From NCBI GenBank assembly GCA_963854835.1, contig OY978530.1, positions 22,266,937-22,330,936 on the forward strand: 64,000 nucleotides of DNA. The letters run 5' to 3'. Source of the stretch: Megamerina dolium. Lineage: Eukaryota > Arthropoda > Insecta > Diptera > Megamerinidae. The position numbers were made by a program, and so were the translations under genes. Numbering within the stretch: the stretch's first letter is position 1; the number at the start of each line of letters is the position of its first letter. The notes beneath the pieces are model-generated. The model did not search any database, was not told where the DNA came from, and saw only the letters and a list, made by a program, of their open reading frames with translations. This document shows positions 11,795-24,365 of this stretch, piece by piece.

Positions 11795-13741
11795 TAGGGA
11801 TTAGCCGAATCAGACCACTTATATGGGTCCCTTTTCGTCCCTCAAATCGTGTGTTAATTATTTGTTCGGTTGCAGAATTCTTCTGCTTCCTTCCTCATAA
11901 TAACATCACGCGTTATTTCAAGCATGTTTTTGTGGGGTATGTTCCACATTTCGAGTTCATCAATAAATTGGCGACCCAGTGTGGACATCCTCCTGCTTGC
12001 CAATGCAGACAAGACCCATCTTGCTGCGGTGGTACCTGAAATTGCCATGCCCAGTTATTAATGCAGTCAACCAGCTTAGAGTCATTCGTCCTAGACTGAG
12101 AGCCCTCCCGGATTCACTGTTCTTTGATATCCTCAACGAAGCCTTTACCTGTCTACAAGTAGATAAGTTCTCCCATCTCGTGAGATGAAGTTTCTTTATC
12201 CACTCTTCGACCTTTGCCTTCACCGTCCCGCTGCTGAGAGCAACTACTGGTTCTGGTCCATAAAATTCAGCTTCAGATCCTTGTCTAGCCAAGGAGTCTG
12301 CAGCTTCATTCTGTTCTATACCAATGTGTCCCTTCACCCACATAAGAGTAATCGCATTACTACGAGCACACCCATTAAGTTTCTGAACACATTCGAGCGC
12401 CAACTTAGAAGATACCGTAGGTTGTTGCAGCCGCCTGACCACCGCCTGGTTATCGAGTGATAGCAAGATTTTCTTACCTTGCACCTTTCCATCCAGTAGA
12501 TGGTCTAGCGCATGCATTAGACCAAGCATTTCTGCTTGATAGTCCGATACATATCTTCCCAGATTCAGAGTGCATGCCAGTCCCAACTCTTGAGAGAAGA
12601 TTCCAGCACCCGCTCTGCTATCCATTAATGAACCATCTGTAAAAATACTGATGTCATTTTCCTCACATACATCATGTGTGAGGCCGTCTTCAATGAGTGT
12701 TCTGTGTAACTTTTCAGTCATCTTCAGCCTACCCATTCCCTCCATTAGCATCTGCGCCTCCTTTACACTGCTATATAGCAGTGACAGGATGCCCCTGTGC
12801 CCCCTCTCTGTGCCGAATCCATACCAATTATTGGTTGTCTTCAGACGTAATGCTGTTAATGCCGCTGACTTCATAATATGCAAGTCCAACGGCAGCAGCC
12901 CGAGAAAGACTTCCAATGCTTCTACTGGGGTCGTCCGGATAGCTCCGGTAATCCCAATACAAGCCATTCTTTGTACCCTATCTAACTTGCTTTTCGCGGT
13001 CTTTTGGGTGACCTTAGGCCACCAGACCACAGCAGCATATGTTATTAAGGGTCTGACCATCGTTGTGTAGATCCAGTGCGCTGCTCTGGGAGTAATTCCC
13101 CACATGAGACCGAACACTCTCTTACACTGATGCAATACCCGCTTGCCCTTCTGGATCTTGTCATCGTCGTGACTATTCCAAGTCAGCTTGTTATCCAGGA
13201 TGACACCTAGATACTTTACTTCCTTGGATACGTTGATGTTCGATCCAAAAAGCCTAAGAGGGTCTATTGTTAGTCCAGTCCTCCTTTTAGTAAAGAGTAC
13301 AGTTTCCGACTTACTAGCATTTACAGAGATACCTTGTTCCGTGCACCATCCTTCAACCATTTTGAGTGCACCTCTCATGGTATCATAAATAGTGTCCAGG
13401 AACTTACCGCTCACCGTTACCGCTATGTCATCTGCATACCCGACGGTGTGTATGCCTTTTGAGTCCAGAAGCTGAAGTAGGGAATCGACCGTGATGTTCC
13501 AAAGGATGGGCGATAATACTCCCCCCTGTGGACACCCTTTGACTACCCTACCTCTGAGTCTGTAACTCCCATTTTGAAAGTTTATTGCCCTTTTCCTCAG
13601 CATGCTGTTCACCCACCTTATAATGGTTGGGCTGACTTCACGAGTAGCAAGGGCCATCCTTAGCTTATCGAAACCAATCTTATCGAAGGCACCTTCTATA
13701 TCCATAAAAGTAGACATAGATATCCCTCCACAAGACAGTTA
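11795..13741 (-). pseudogene. LINE RT with RNase H (LOA/I-like), right arm
   Basis: Inverted counterpart of 3596-6110 without the tandem duplication. It is open from 13717 to 11960 (585 residues) through the RT (YADD box near 13437) and RNase H (FTDGS, NEAADSLAR). It then shifts frame where 84 bp are deleted near 12008, removing the CCHC-like tail. The 5' truncation point (13741) is the same as in the left arm, so one LINE insertion preceded the duplication. Confidence 0.88.
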
Positions 13742-14766
13742 GTGGTATAGTGAGTGGGAATGATAGGAGGAAAATGATAATGTAAATTGAAGAAATCCGT
13801 CAGACGATTGACACGCTTCGTTGTCGCGCCTCCAAGAACTATATAACGATGTGCCATGCCCTAATGTTGTCCTGATGGAGCATTAAGTTGTATGGATCTA
13901 TGTAAATCGAGGCGTTCGACATGATCTCATGGATGATCATGAACAAGTTTGCTCGATAGAAGAGAAGAAATATTAGTAAAGTGTGTTGTGATTGTCTATG
14001 TGTGCATATGGCAGAATCACCTTGTAGACATTACTCACGTTCGAATATTGTAACCTGGGTGTAGCAATAACAGTAGATGAGAAATTGGAGCAGAATATGA
14101 TGCAAGGAGCACTGCTAGTAATTTACATCCCTCAACCTCTCATAATCGAAAACTAAAAAAAGAACGAAAAAGAAAATATACATATTCATTTAAACAATTA
14201 TATGGTTGTCTTAATCAAGTCCAATTTTGGCGATATAATTTGAGATTTTGATCAATATTGCTTATGAGTTGGGCTTATTTCATTTAGTGTTTTGAAGTAC
14301 CTTTTGCATCGGGATTATTATTTAGATTTTTTTGCGATTTATTATTATTTGTTTACTGAATTCTTTTTATATTCCTTTTTTGTTATTGTTGAAGTTGTGG
14401 ATATTTTTTAGATTTAGGTAATTTTAGTTTCAAATTTTAGTATGATTAAGGTTGTAAGATGATAAAGTTAAGTGTCAGGAATGTACTTAAGATCTGTTTT
14501 TGAATAAAAATTTTGAATTGGTTTCTGTTTTTTTGAATATACATTTTGATCGTGTCGTTATATTTGAATTTGGAAGTGGTTCTATATTTTTGTTGATTTA
14601 GTAATTGATGAATTTTAATAGGATAATTAGTGATTTTAATTATATAAACTAATATATTAAGGGATAACCAATTAAGTAGGGCGCGTGTTTCATCAGGTTC
14701 ACTCAGTTGAATGGTTGATTGGGAATTGAATCATTGTGTTTAGTTATATGATATATTGTCAATTTC
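13742..14766. other. Non-coding stretch upstream of gypsy gag (right arm)
   Basis: Inverted copy of 2621-3595. AT-rich and without a supported gene. It is the expected place for the gypsy 5' LTR and leader, but no TG...CA boundaries or primer site could be assigned. Confidence 0.55.
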
Positions 14767-16324
14767 ATGAGTGTTGTGAAACGAGGCCAGGAGCAACGGA
14801 AAAATCGTCGTTCCGGTGTAATTGACAAATCGAATACCATCATCCAGCGAAACCCATATCCTTTACAGAGCGAACACAATAGGGGTGCAATACCCAAATT
14901 AACACCCGCTTCAGATAGTGGCAAAGTGAATCCAGTGAATGTAAATGTTCCCCCTCCGCACCTGGAAAGAAATTCTGCCGGTAGTAGATTGGGAAATGTC
15001 ACAACGAATGACCTGTCAGAATTGATCAGGGCGATAACGTTGCAAGTGCAGCAAACCCAAAGACTGCAGGAGACCATAAATTATGGTTTTAGAGACTTGA
15101 GTAAGAGGATAGATCAAAATACCTCTCATATCGATACATTAGATAATGCCGCCACTGGAGTTATGCTAACGGAGCCAATAGCTGCCGGAGAAAGCGAGCC
15201 TGATGTAGGATAAAACACAAAACACGAGGAACGATCTGAGGTTTCACAATCAAGACCTGGGTCGAGAAATAGGCAAATTAATTATCGAGACGTTAATAGC
15301 GGACGACAGCTACAACTGGATAAATGGGGCATACAATTTGACGGAAACCAGGATAAATTAGCCATTGAGGATTTTGTATTCCGTTTGGAACATCTCCAAC
15401 CACAGTATGGTTGTGAGTGGAATGAAATCCTGAGAGATTTTCATGTGTTGCTTGCCGGAGAAGCTAGAGAATGGTACTGGCTACATTTGAGAACCTGACA
15501 TGTTCCGGATTGGTCAACAATAAGGCAGGACTTAATGCGGCAATATCGGAGCACTAAATCGCAATTTGACATTATGCGTTGTATGGTGGACAGAAGACAA
15601 ATACCCGGGGAAACCGTCAATGCATATTTCCACGCGATGAGTAAATTGGGAGCGCAGTTGACTAATCCCATTTCGGATTACGAGATGATCCGGATACTGA
15701 AGAGGAACATACCAGATGGGCTGGCGAGGATTGTATATCCCATGGCCATATACACAGTAGAACAATTGAGGGAAGAATGCAATGAAGCGGAATATAACTT
15801 CGCCAATCGTGAAACGCGTCCATTGCCTCATCAGTCCTCGAACCGCTGCATACTTCAAACACGAAACAATAATGTTAATGCCTTGCAAGGGTTACATAAT
15901 GTATACGCGGATACAGGCGGGATTGAGGAGGTGAGCGAAGTTGTGAAGGACTTCAGTAGTCAGCAGCACAAGCAACCACCGGTTTGTTGGAACTGCAAAC
16001 GCACCGGACATTTCTATATGGAGTGCGAATCACCACAGCGCACAATTTTCTGTTATAAATGCGGCATGAGTGAGGTAATATCGCCCAAATGTTCGAGATG
16101 CAAAGTGGAAAACTCACTGAGGAACGTGATGTTTATGGCGGGGGAATCACGTTCTACGCAGACTCCCGCAGTCCGGCCACAAACATTAGCATCGAACACC
16201 ATACATTCGCCAAATGATGAGTGTCCTGTAACAATTTCGAGAAATCATACCATTAGCGATAAGATTCCCTTATTTAACAACAAAATACACATACCTATAG
16301 AAGAGCGTATGAGGCGATACAAGT
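14767..16324 (+). pseudogene. Ty3/gypsy gag, right palindrome arm
   Basis: Begins at ATG 14767 (MSVVKRGQEQ). A stop at 15211 and a TGA near 15496 interrupt it; both are also present in the left arm. The long open part 15535-16324 contains the capsid-like region and zinc knuckles (CWNCKRTGHFYMEC, CYKCGMSEVISPKC). It is followed in the same direction by pol remnants, so this arm retains the native gypsy context. Similarity to the left arm ends at 16220. Confidence 0.88.
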
Positions 16325-17831
16325 AAGATAGTCCTGGAAATGCTTGGAATAAGCATTGTACTTGGGGGTAGATTTTTGGAGAAAGTTTCGATTGGCTCCG
16401 AATGTGCTTGTTGAGGAGCATGAACGTCAGCGTGATGAGATGGAAATCGAGGAGGTAGTAGACGCGCCGGAGCAACATGTGTTGATGGAGGTTCAGAGGA
16501 GACGCTTGGAGGCTGTCATTGGAAAGTTCGCATCATTTGAGAGGCATGGCTTAGGTAGGACAAAGCTGGAAAGGCATTAAATTAAATTAATAGATGGAGC
16601 AGAGCCAGTAAAAAATAAGTATTATCCTGTATCACCAGCTGTACAGGAACTATTATACCAGGAAGTAGATAGGATGTTGAAGCTGGGTGTTATTCAGGAG
16701 AGCACGAGTCCTTGGAGTAGCAGAACGACTTTGGTACGAAAGCCAAATAAGAACCATCTTTGCCTTGATGCATATCCTCTTCAGAGTATCGAGGGAATTC
16801 TGAGTCGTATCGAGCAGCGTCGATTTGAAACACGCGTTTTGGCAGATCGAATTGGATGAAGATTGTCGAGCTTGAACAGCGTTTACCATTCCTGGTCGAC
16901 CGCTGTACGAATTCGTGGTTATGCCATTCGGTCTGTGCAACGCGGAGCAGCGATTATGTCGTCTGATCAATAAAGTTAATCCCCAACGCCTCAAATCGAA
17001 TGTTTTTGTTTACCTTGACGATCTCCTTATATAGCTGCGGATTTCGAGACGCATTTGAATATGTTGAGTGAAGTCGCTAAATGTTTGAGAGAGTCAAATT
17101 TCACAATTGGTTTAAAAAAGTCGTACTTTTGCTTCAAGGAGTTGCGTTACCTGGGTTTCATTGTGGGTAATGCAATGTTGCGTACCGATCCAAGTAAGGT
17201 GTCAGCCATACAAAATATGCCAGTTCCGCGGTCGGCACGCGAGGTGCGAAGTTTCTTCGGTACAGCAGGGTGGTACAGAAGATTTATTCATAACTTTGCT
17301 TCCCTGTCGGCGCCATTGAGTGACACATTGAAGAAAAAGAAGAAGTTCGAGATGACACCAGAAGGGGTGGAGGCCGTGAACAAGTTAAAACAGGCGTTAT
17401 CCACAGCCCCAGTTCTCAAGCATGCTGATTTTTCTAGACGTTTCTGGGTCCAATGCGATGCCTCTGGTCACGGAGTGGATGCAGTTCTCTTCCAGTTAGA
17501 TGACGAGATGGTGGAACTGCCTGTGGCATTCTATTCGCAAAAATTAAATCAATGCCAACGTAATTACGGCGTCACTGAAAAGGAGTGTTTGGCAGCGGTA
17601 CTTGCGATTAAAAAATTCCGACCGTACATCGAAATGATGCCATTCACCGTGGTGACTGACCATGCCAGTCTCAAGTGGATAATGTCACTTAAGGATGTCA
17701 GTGGTCGGTTGGCGCGCTGGTCACTTCAGTTACAGGCACATGATTTTCAGGTTGAACACCGGAAGGGTTCTGAAAACATTGTAACAGATACCTTTTCCAG
17801 GGCAATAGCTGACAGTGTTGCCAAATCTTAA
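16325..17831 (+). pseudogene. Ty3/gypsy pol: protease end, reverse transcriptase and RNase H
   Basis: A scrap of protease C-terminus (YLGVDFWRKF, near 16360) leads into a reverse transcriptase with ESTSPWSSR and YPLQSIEGI, then VMPFGLCNAE and FVYLDDLLI (catalytic box near 17014), split over several frames by small deletions and a stop after LLI. From 17055 a clean frame covers the RT connection and RNase H (QCDASGHGVDA, the Glu in TEKECLAAV, and VTDHASLKW). The element is dead, but its domain order is normal for Ty3/gypsy. Confidence 0.88.
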
Positions 17832-19053
17832 GACAACCGAATTTGAATCTGAGCAATATAAACGATTGATGCACACAGTAAGTAACAACTCGAAAATGGT
17901 AGGAGTGCGTGTTCATGATGGCGCTGTATATAAAAGAGTTGATTCTGGTAGCACTGATTTAGAAGAATCCTCATGGCGTTTGTGGAACCCGGATGGTTTG
18001 ACAGCTGCTGTGGTTGAGGAAGCCCACGACGCGCCAACTTCATCCCACGGTGGAATGGCGAAAACGTTGAATCGACTGCGTCAAAAATATTACTGGACAG
18101 GAATGACATCTCAAGTTCGCAGATATGTAAGCAATTGCCAAAAGTGCAAAGGGGCCAAGTCATCAAATTTTGTGATGCGTCCTGCAATGAGAGGCGAATT
18201 TGTAGTTAAGCGGCCATTCCAAAAATTGTACATAGACTTCCCCGGTAAATATCCAAGATCGAAACGCCAAAACTCTTATGTGCTCATCGTGTTAGACCAG
18301 TTGACTAAGTTCGTGTTTTTGAGGCCAATGAAAGAGGCGACTGCACGGGGAGTGGTTGATTTCCTCATTTCAGACGTATTCTTCACATTTGGTGTTCCAG
18401 AAGTGATACATTAAGACAATGGTAGCCAGTTTTTATCTGGAGAATTCCCAAGAATGATAAACAAATTTGGAATTAAGCACATGAAAAATGCAGCATACTC
18501 CCCTCAAGCGAATGCTTCTGAGCGGGTGAATCAATCAGTCCTGAACGCAGTTAGAATATACCTGGAAAATGACCAAACGGAGTGGGACGCATATATCCCG
18601 GAGATTGAGTGTGTACTGCGCAGATCCATACATACTGCTATTGGTTTCTGCCCATACTACGCGCTTTTTGGACAACACATGTTCCTCAATGGCGCTGACT
18701 ACACATTGTCACGAAATTTGCTAATATTGGAGGATGGTGAAGCTCAAAATGTGGCACGTGTTGAGCGGCTCCGAATGATCCGTCACGAAATTCGTAATAA
18801 CTTGCATCAGGCTTACAAGAGAAGTGCGGTGCATTGTAACAGGAGAAGTAGGGTGGTGACTTTTTTTCCAGGGAAGGAGGTGTTTAAACGTAACTTCGCC
18901 CTCAGTGACCTCAGCAAGTGTTTTAATGCCAAACTGAGTAAAAAGTTCACCAAATGTCGAGTGGTCAGGGCGATCGGAAACAATATGTACGAGCTGGAAA
19001 CTCTTCGTGGTAAATTCATGGGCATATTCCATGTGAAAGATGTTAAACAGTAG
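17832..19053 (+). pseudogene. Ty3/gypsy integrase
   Basis: Shows an H2C2 zinc-binding domain (HDAPTSSHGG ... CQKCKGAK). The catalytic core follows, with Asp in LYIDFPGKY, Asp in DNGSQF and Glu in ASERVNQS. A TAA at about 18413 falls directly before DNGSQF, splitting the core into two open frames (17815-18414 and 18454-19053). The C-terminal region ends with FHVKDVKQ at 19053. No env-like frame follows. Confidence 0.88.
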
Positions 19054-19530
19054 CTTTGAACGGATTGCTGAAAGGAACGGAGATATTGATACACAAAGTA
19101 TCAATATTATAGTGTATATGTGAATTCACACTTCCCGTGTTTTTCCAGATGATCCAATGTACATATACGTAGGATGAGTCCATGCAGTTTTGTTAGTATT
19201 GCTTTAGTTTTTTTTTTTTGTTATGCGTGGTGATGGTGTTTCACATTTATTATTTTTGGACCAAATAATTGCCGTTCGGTGGATGGATGTTTTTATTTGC
19301 TTTGTTTGTTTCCGATTAGAACCATTTTTTTTATTCTCTAATGTTCAATTGAATTGTATTCAATTGTATTATTGTACGATTGTATTATTTTTTCTTTATT
19401 CTTTTGTATTCATATGTGTATATAGGAGTTTAGTTATTTTCTATTGTTTTTCTTTTAGATATCCATCCAGAATAGTACCTGTAAATAGAAGAAAAGAAAT
19501 TAGTTAATGGCCGCTTGACAGCTTGCATCA
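19054..19530. other. Non-coding DNA downstream of gypsy pol
   Basis: T-rich sequence without a supported gene; probably the start of the gypsy 3' untranslated region. It is interrupted by a mariner MITE at 19533. Confidence 0.55.
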
Positions 19531-19532
19531 TA

Positions 19533-20057
19533 CACGGTGCGACAATTATGTATTAAGACTGCCTCTAGAAAACACAATTAAAACACGATATCTCCTCCTG
19601 ATTCAATACACTTGTTACATCGATTTAATAGTGATTCAAACGCGTGTTCCAGCTCATTTTTCGGAATTGCCTCCAGTGCTCTCATCGAAGCCCGTTGTAT
19701 GGTCTGAATGTCATCAAAAAAGCATCCTTTCAACTTCAATTTCAGTTTTGGGAACAAAAAGAAGTCGCACTGTGCCAAATCAGGTGAATACGGCGGGTGA
19801 TTCAACACACAGACCTGATTCCGAGCCAAAAATTGACGAACAATGAGTGCTGTGTGTTAAGTTTCATGTTAAAATTTCAACATCAAACGAACACGTGTTT
19901 TGTAAAATGAATGTCAATAAACATTAAATGTCAACCATGAAATTTTGACAGCTAGTAGAGGAAGATTGAAGCTTCAAAATGCATGTACTCACACATAGAT
20001 GGCGCGCTTGGTTGCTGAGGTATGGTTCGAGTCTTAATACATATTTGTCGCACCATG
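19533..20057 (-). mobile_element. 525 bp mariner-derived MITE with TA target duplication
   Basis: Inverted repeats of about 28 bp (CACGGTGCGACAA at the outside, TATGTATTAAGACT inside) are flanked by TA at 19531-19532 and 20058-20059. On the minus strand, 19829-19578 encodes a C-terminal mariner transposase piece with PPYSPDLAQCDFFLFPKLK. The N-terminal two-thirds are deleted, so it cannot move itself. It sits inside the gypsy 3' region. Confidence 0.88.
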
Positions 20058-20059
20058 TA

Positions 20060-21341
20060 TGTCAGGTTAATGACTGCACTCGTAAGGAGGCATATACGCA
20101 ATGAGGTTCATGTAGGTCTGATGGTTTTTGTATTGAATAAATGGATATTGAAGTAATTTTTTCATCAATATTTTGACAGCTTGTGATTTTTGACAATCAA
20201 TGAACATTCTGTCATATATTGTGCATATGACAGTGGAACGTGTGTTCCGATTGCGGTGCGGGATTAATTGTACTATGTTCTTAGTTATATTGGATGTCAT
20301 ATCTGGGACTCGTTTTGAGGTTGTTTTCTTTTTTTTTTTGGTGAAGGAAATAGTTCACACATAGCCGAATGTTGAATACGATGAGTTCCTTTGGTTGTCA
20401 ATGATGATGGTAGAGCATGAGACTTCTTATCTCAGGAGTGGGTGTGACCTACGCTTGGCACCACAAGAATTGTGTCATTGGGATGGTCCACACAGCACGC
20501 TGTCGTTGTTGCGGTGCAGTAGCACTTCCTTTTACAGCGCCAGAATTTTGTTGCGTGTGGCCTGTCAAACTGAGCTTATCATTCAAACATGACTCCAATA
20601 TCTACATCTGTCAACTGTGTTTTAAAGTTGTCGCACTTATTATGCCAGATGCCAGAATAGTGGATTTTCTGCCGTACGTGATATTTGCCAGGTTCTGATA
20701 TTGGCTAAGCCAGTACATATACGATGTTTTGTATATGACCGTAACTGTTAGGGATACGTTGTATTGGTATGTACATAAGGATGGTATATTGTAGTTCGTT
20801 AACCTTCTTCTTTGGTTAACGTTATCTGAACGTTTTTTTTGTTGCCGCATTCCGGGCTATTCTCTGCCATTAGAAGTTACCGTCATTTATTGTTTTCATT
20901 TGCATCTGCAAATTTGGAGAAGTCAGTTGGTTGACAGATTTGAAACGTGCCGTGTCGGTGTTATTTGGTCGGTGTATTGTGGTGAAGTTTTGTTTAAGAG
21001 TGATGAGTGGCGATATAAAATCCTTCTAAAGGTGTACGACCGTTAGTCATGAAATATAAAGTGTGTACATATGCATATCCGGAGGTACTGGAGGACGGAT
21101 GTCACACCAGAGGCGTGATGAACCAGAGGTGCGGTTATTTTTGTTTGCAAGCCGATTTCCGGCTTTTGAAGATAGATAAGTGATGTTTGTTTTTATTTAT
21201 TTTTTTATCATTAGTGGGGGCCCCATATACCTATTCCGCCCTATAATATTAACGGGTATATTGTTAATCCATAAAGAATTGATCAGGCGTCTTAATTAGA
21301 CTTGCTGAGTCAGCCAGTGGCTACGTGGTAGCTGCACATGA
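20060..21341. other. Non-coding DNA, possible gypsy 3' end
   Basis: No convincing gene. A purine tract ggaggacgga at 21090-21099 followed by TG could be a polypurine tract with an LTR start at 21100, but no matching LTR was recognised upstream of gag, so this stays unproven. A small inverted repeat (catatacgat/ttgtatatg) lies near 20718. A tRNA-like relic lies at 20403-20463. Confidence 0.45.
20403..20463 (+). other. tRNA-like relic ending in CCA
   Basis: Contains GGTAGAGCATGAGACT, then a perfect 5 bp anticodon-like stem (TGAGA/TCTCA) around a 7-base loop CTTCTTA, then a weak T-arm and CCA. It resembles the 3' two-thirds of a Lys/Arg-type tRNA; the 5' acceptor half is not recognisable. An encoded CCA is unusual for eukaryotic tRNA genes and hints at origin through reverse transcription. 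Confidence 0.35.
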
Positions 21342-21343
21342 TA

Positions 21344-22621
21344 AAGGGTTATCAATTTCGCGGTTTCAAAAGTATAGGGCTAGAATTCGACATCTGTCAA
21401 ACTGAGTTGTTAAAACAATTTCTTTCTTTTTCAGTTCAAAGTCTGACATTTGCGAAAATGGATCGCTTAACTATCGCACAACGCATTAAAATTGTAAAAA
21501 CCTACTACATAAATGGTGATTCTGCCACAGCCACATATCGTGCTTTAAGAGGAGATTATGGTTTACATAATCGTCCAACTACGCAAGCAATTGGCAAAAT
21601 TGTGAAGAAATATGAAGAGACTGGATCGGTTACAGATATTGTAAGGCCTGTGCATCATCGTTTCGCTCGTACCACCGAAAATATCGCTGCTGTAAGTGAA
21701 AGTGTTGCCGAAGACCCGAATGTGTCGATTCCTCGTCGTTCTCAGGAATTAGGACTGTCTTACGGCACATTATGGCGTATTTTGCATTTGGATCTACACC
21801 TACATCCATATAAAATCCAGCTCACATAACAACTGAAGCCAGCTGACTATTCACAACGTCGTAGATACGTCGAATGGGTGCTTGAACAACAGGCGGCGGA
21901 CGGCGATTTTTCGAACAAAATTTTCTTCAGCGACGAAGCACATTTCTCACTCAGTGGTTATGTTAACAAACAAAATTGTCGTATTTGAAGAGAGGCCACT
22001 ACATCCACAAAAAGTAACTGCTTGGTGCGCTCTTTGGTCCGGAGGTGTGATTGGACCTTACTTCTTCGAAAACGACGATGGAACGACTGTCACCGTCAAT
22101 TCGGAGCGTTATGGTCATATGATAACCGACTTTTTTTTGCCTGCTATTGAAGAATACGACTTAGAGAATATGTGGTTTCAACAAGACGGTGCCACATGCC
22201 ACACAACTCGAGCGAATATGGCTTTATTGCAAGAGAAATTTTCTGGCCGCGCAATTTCTCGTCGTGGCGATATCAAGTGGCCACCAAGATCATGCGATTT
22301 GACACCGCTTGACTTTTTTTGTGGGGCTACGCGAAAGCCCGTGTTTATGCAGATAAACCTTTAACTCTTGAGCACCTAAAAACCAACATTCGTCACGTTA
22401 TGGCTGAGATACCGCCCAATATGTGTCAAAAAGTGGTCGAAAATTACCTCAAAAGAATCGATGCTTGCAACAATTCGCGTGGTGGTCATTTAAATGATGT
22501 AGTATTTCACACATAATCTCAACGTTCAAACTTTATAATAAAAAAGAAATATCATGATAAAAAATATTTTATATGTGTTTTATTTACATTTACTTTCGAA
22601 ACCGCAAAATGGATAACCCTT
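21344..22621 (+). mobile_element. DUF4817-type Tc1/mariner element, copy 2 (full length, defective)
   Basis: 1278 bp. Inverted repeats of about 30 bp begin AAGGGTTATC at 21344 and end GATAACCCTT at 22621, flanked by TA at 21342-21343 and 22622-22623. This fixes the boundaries of the family and of copy 1. The interior is a single transposase reading frame with three disabling changes. Confidence 0.93.
21458..22516 (+). pseudogene. DUF4817-type transposase, three disabling mutations
   Basis: Starts at ATG 21458 (MDRLTIAQRIKIVKTYY), the DUF4817 helix-turn-helix. The three acidic residues are seen as FFSDEAHF, FQQDGATC and SCDLTPLDFF; 36 residues lie between the second and third. The frame is broken by a CAA-to-TAA stop at 21827, a small deletion near 21985 (after NCRI) and loss of one T in the T-run near 22314 (copy 1 has one more). 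The C-terminus is RGGHLNDVVFHT. The family would cut and paste DNA at TA sites; this copy cannot. Confidence 0.9.
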
Positions 22622-22623
22622 TA

Positions 22624-22630
22624 CAAATCA

Positions 22631-22707
<77 letters not shown>

Positions 22708-22717
22708 AATATATATA
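22624..22717. repeat. (TA)n microsatellite
   Basis: TA tract between the DUF4817-type element and Tc1 copy B; its last TA is the Tc1 target dinucleotide. Confidence 0.93.
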
Positions 22718-24365
22718 CAGTGGCTCCCAGCTTATTTCGTACAGTGACAGTTTAAAAATTGCTGCAGTCGTAATTCCTAATATAGCAAAAATTTGAACAA
22801 AATATAAATGCCATTTTAGAAAGGAAGGTTTGTTTTTTATTTTCCAAAATTTACTTTTTCAAAATTTTAGTGTTTGACACTATAAAAAAATAAAATAAGA
22901 AAAAAATAGGAAAATTCATGTCACAGCTTATTTCGTACAGTCTCTTTAAGTTCAAACTAAAAACAAAGTAAGTTGATTTTAATATTTAGTTGACATCCCT
23001 TAGCGTTAATGACAGCCTGGAGTCTATTTGGCATTGAATCCACCAATTTTTGAGTGATGTCTGGTGTGATTTTTTTCCATTCTTCCATCAGTACCTTCTT
23101 TAGGTCTTGCTTATTAGAAATCTTGTGTGTTCTTATTTTATTGTCCAAAATAGACCAAAGATTTTCAATCACATTCATGTCAGGTGACTGTGGTGGTGGA
23201 GACATCAAGTGTGGGCAGTTCCAAATAAGCCAAGATTGCACAATCCCAGATTTATGTTTTGGGTCATTATCTTGGTAGTACCGAAATTCTTCCCGCAAAC
23301 CCAGTTTGTCTGCACTTTGAAGTAAATTGTTTTTCAGAATCTCGAGGTACTTCATTTTGTCCATTGTTTCCTCAATAAAAACCAATTCACCTACTCCGGC
23401 TGCTGACATACAGGCCCAAACCATCACGCTACCGCCACCATGCTTCACTGTGGGCTTAAGGTTCTCCTTGTTTAGCTCGGTATTCGCTTTACGCCAAACA
23501 TATGACATTCCGTCCGAGCCAAAAATATTAAACTTAGACTCATCCGCGAAAATAACGGTATTCCAGAACGCAGGAGTATTAATAATATGCTCTTTGGCGA
23601 AGTCAAGTCGGCGTTGTATATTCATTTTCGAAATGAATGGTTTCTTTCGGGCTACTCGACCGTTCAAGTCATGATTGCGCAGCACACGTCGGACAGTTTC
23701 AGCACTGGATGATTTTCCTATTTCACGCTGAACCTCTGCAGCCAACTTCGGAGCGGATAACTTTGGATTTTTCTTAATTTTTCGTACAATATAACGCTCG
23801 TCTGAAGCGTTGAAAATCTTATTAGGTGCTTCTCTGCCCTTGTTCTCCAACCGATTTTCGCGAACGAAGCGTTGAATGATGTATTGGACAGTTGAGGCAC
23901 TTAAATTTGTCATTTCAGCAATTTTTCGCACACTCTGACCTTTTCTAAAATGGTTAATTACCAGTTTACGCTGTTCCATCGTTGTACGACGACCCATAAC
24001 GCTAAATGTTTAATTTACAGCACTTTAACTATTTAAAATAATAATAATAAAAATTGTTATAATAGTTAAAAAGGTCCAAAAACTCATACAATTCAAAAAA
24101 ACTTTGTAACTGCGCGGCAGAATGAAACTTACTTACATTGAAGTTTGTGTACGAAATAAGATGTGAGCTGAAAATCAGCTGATCAATAGTTTTTCTCTCT
24201 TGCATGACAAAAAGAACAATTTTTGGGGTTCCCCGTTTTCTTATTAGGTTTACTAAACACATACATAGACATCTACATTCAAAACTTATTGATAAGTTTT
24301 TTAGTTTCGATGTTACAGCCATGTACATAAAAATATATACACTGTACGAAATAAGCTGTGAGCCA

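Larger units (their letters stand above)
10576..16220. repeat. Right arm of the large imperfect palindrome
   Basis: Reverse complement of 1119-9257. Order from the centre outward: a short paired segment at 10576-10622, RTE-like LINE end, mariner derivative, LINE RT-RNase H, 1 kb non-coding, gypsy gag. It lacks the Tc1 copy and the 604 bp duplication of the left arm. It has an 84 bp deletion in the LINE (near 12008) and keeps about 100 bp (near 12660-12765) that the left arm lost. Confidence 0.93.

Noticed and set aside
19054..19530. env-like gene after the gypsy integrase
   Set aside because: No frame with a signal peptide, cleavage site or transmembrane segment; T-rich non-coding sequence.
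20395..20698. Cys-containing short frames (65 and 93 residues)
   Set aside because: They overlap the tRNA-like relic and non-coding gypsy flank; no domain and no codon signal.
21090..21341. 3' LTR of the gypsy element starting at 21100
   Set aside because: There is a purine tract and a TG start, but no partner LTR could be matched upstream of gag; kept only as a remark.
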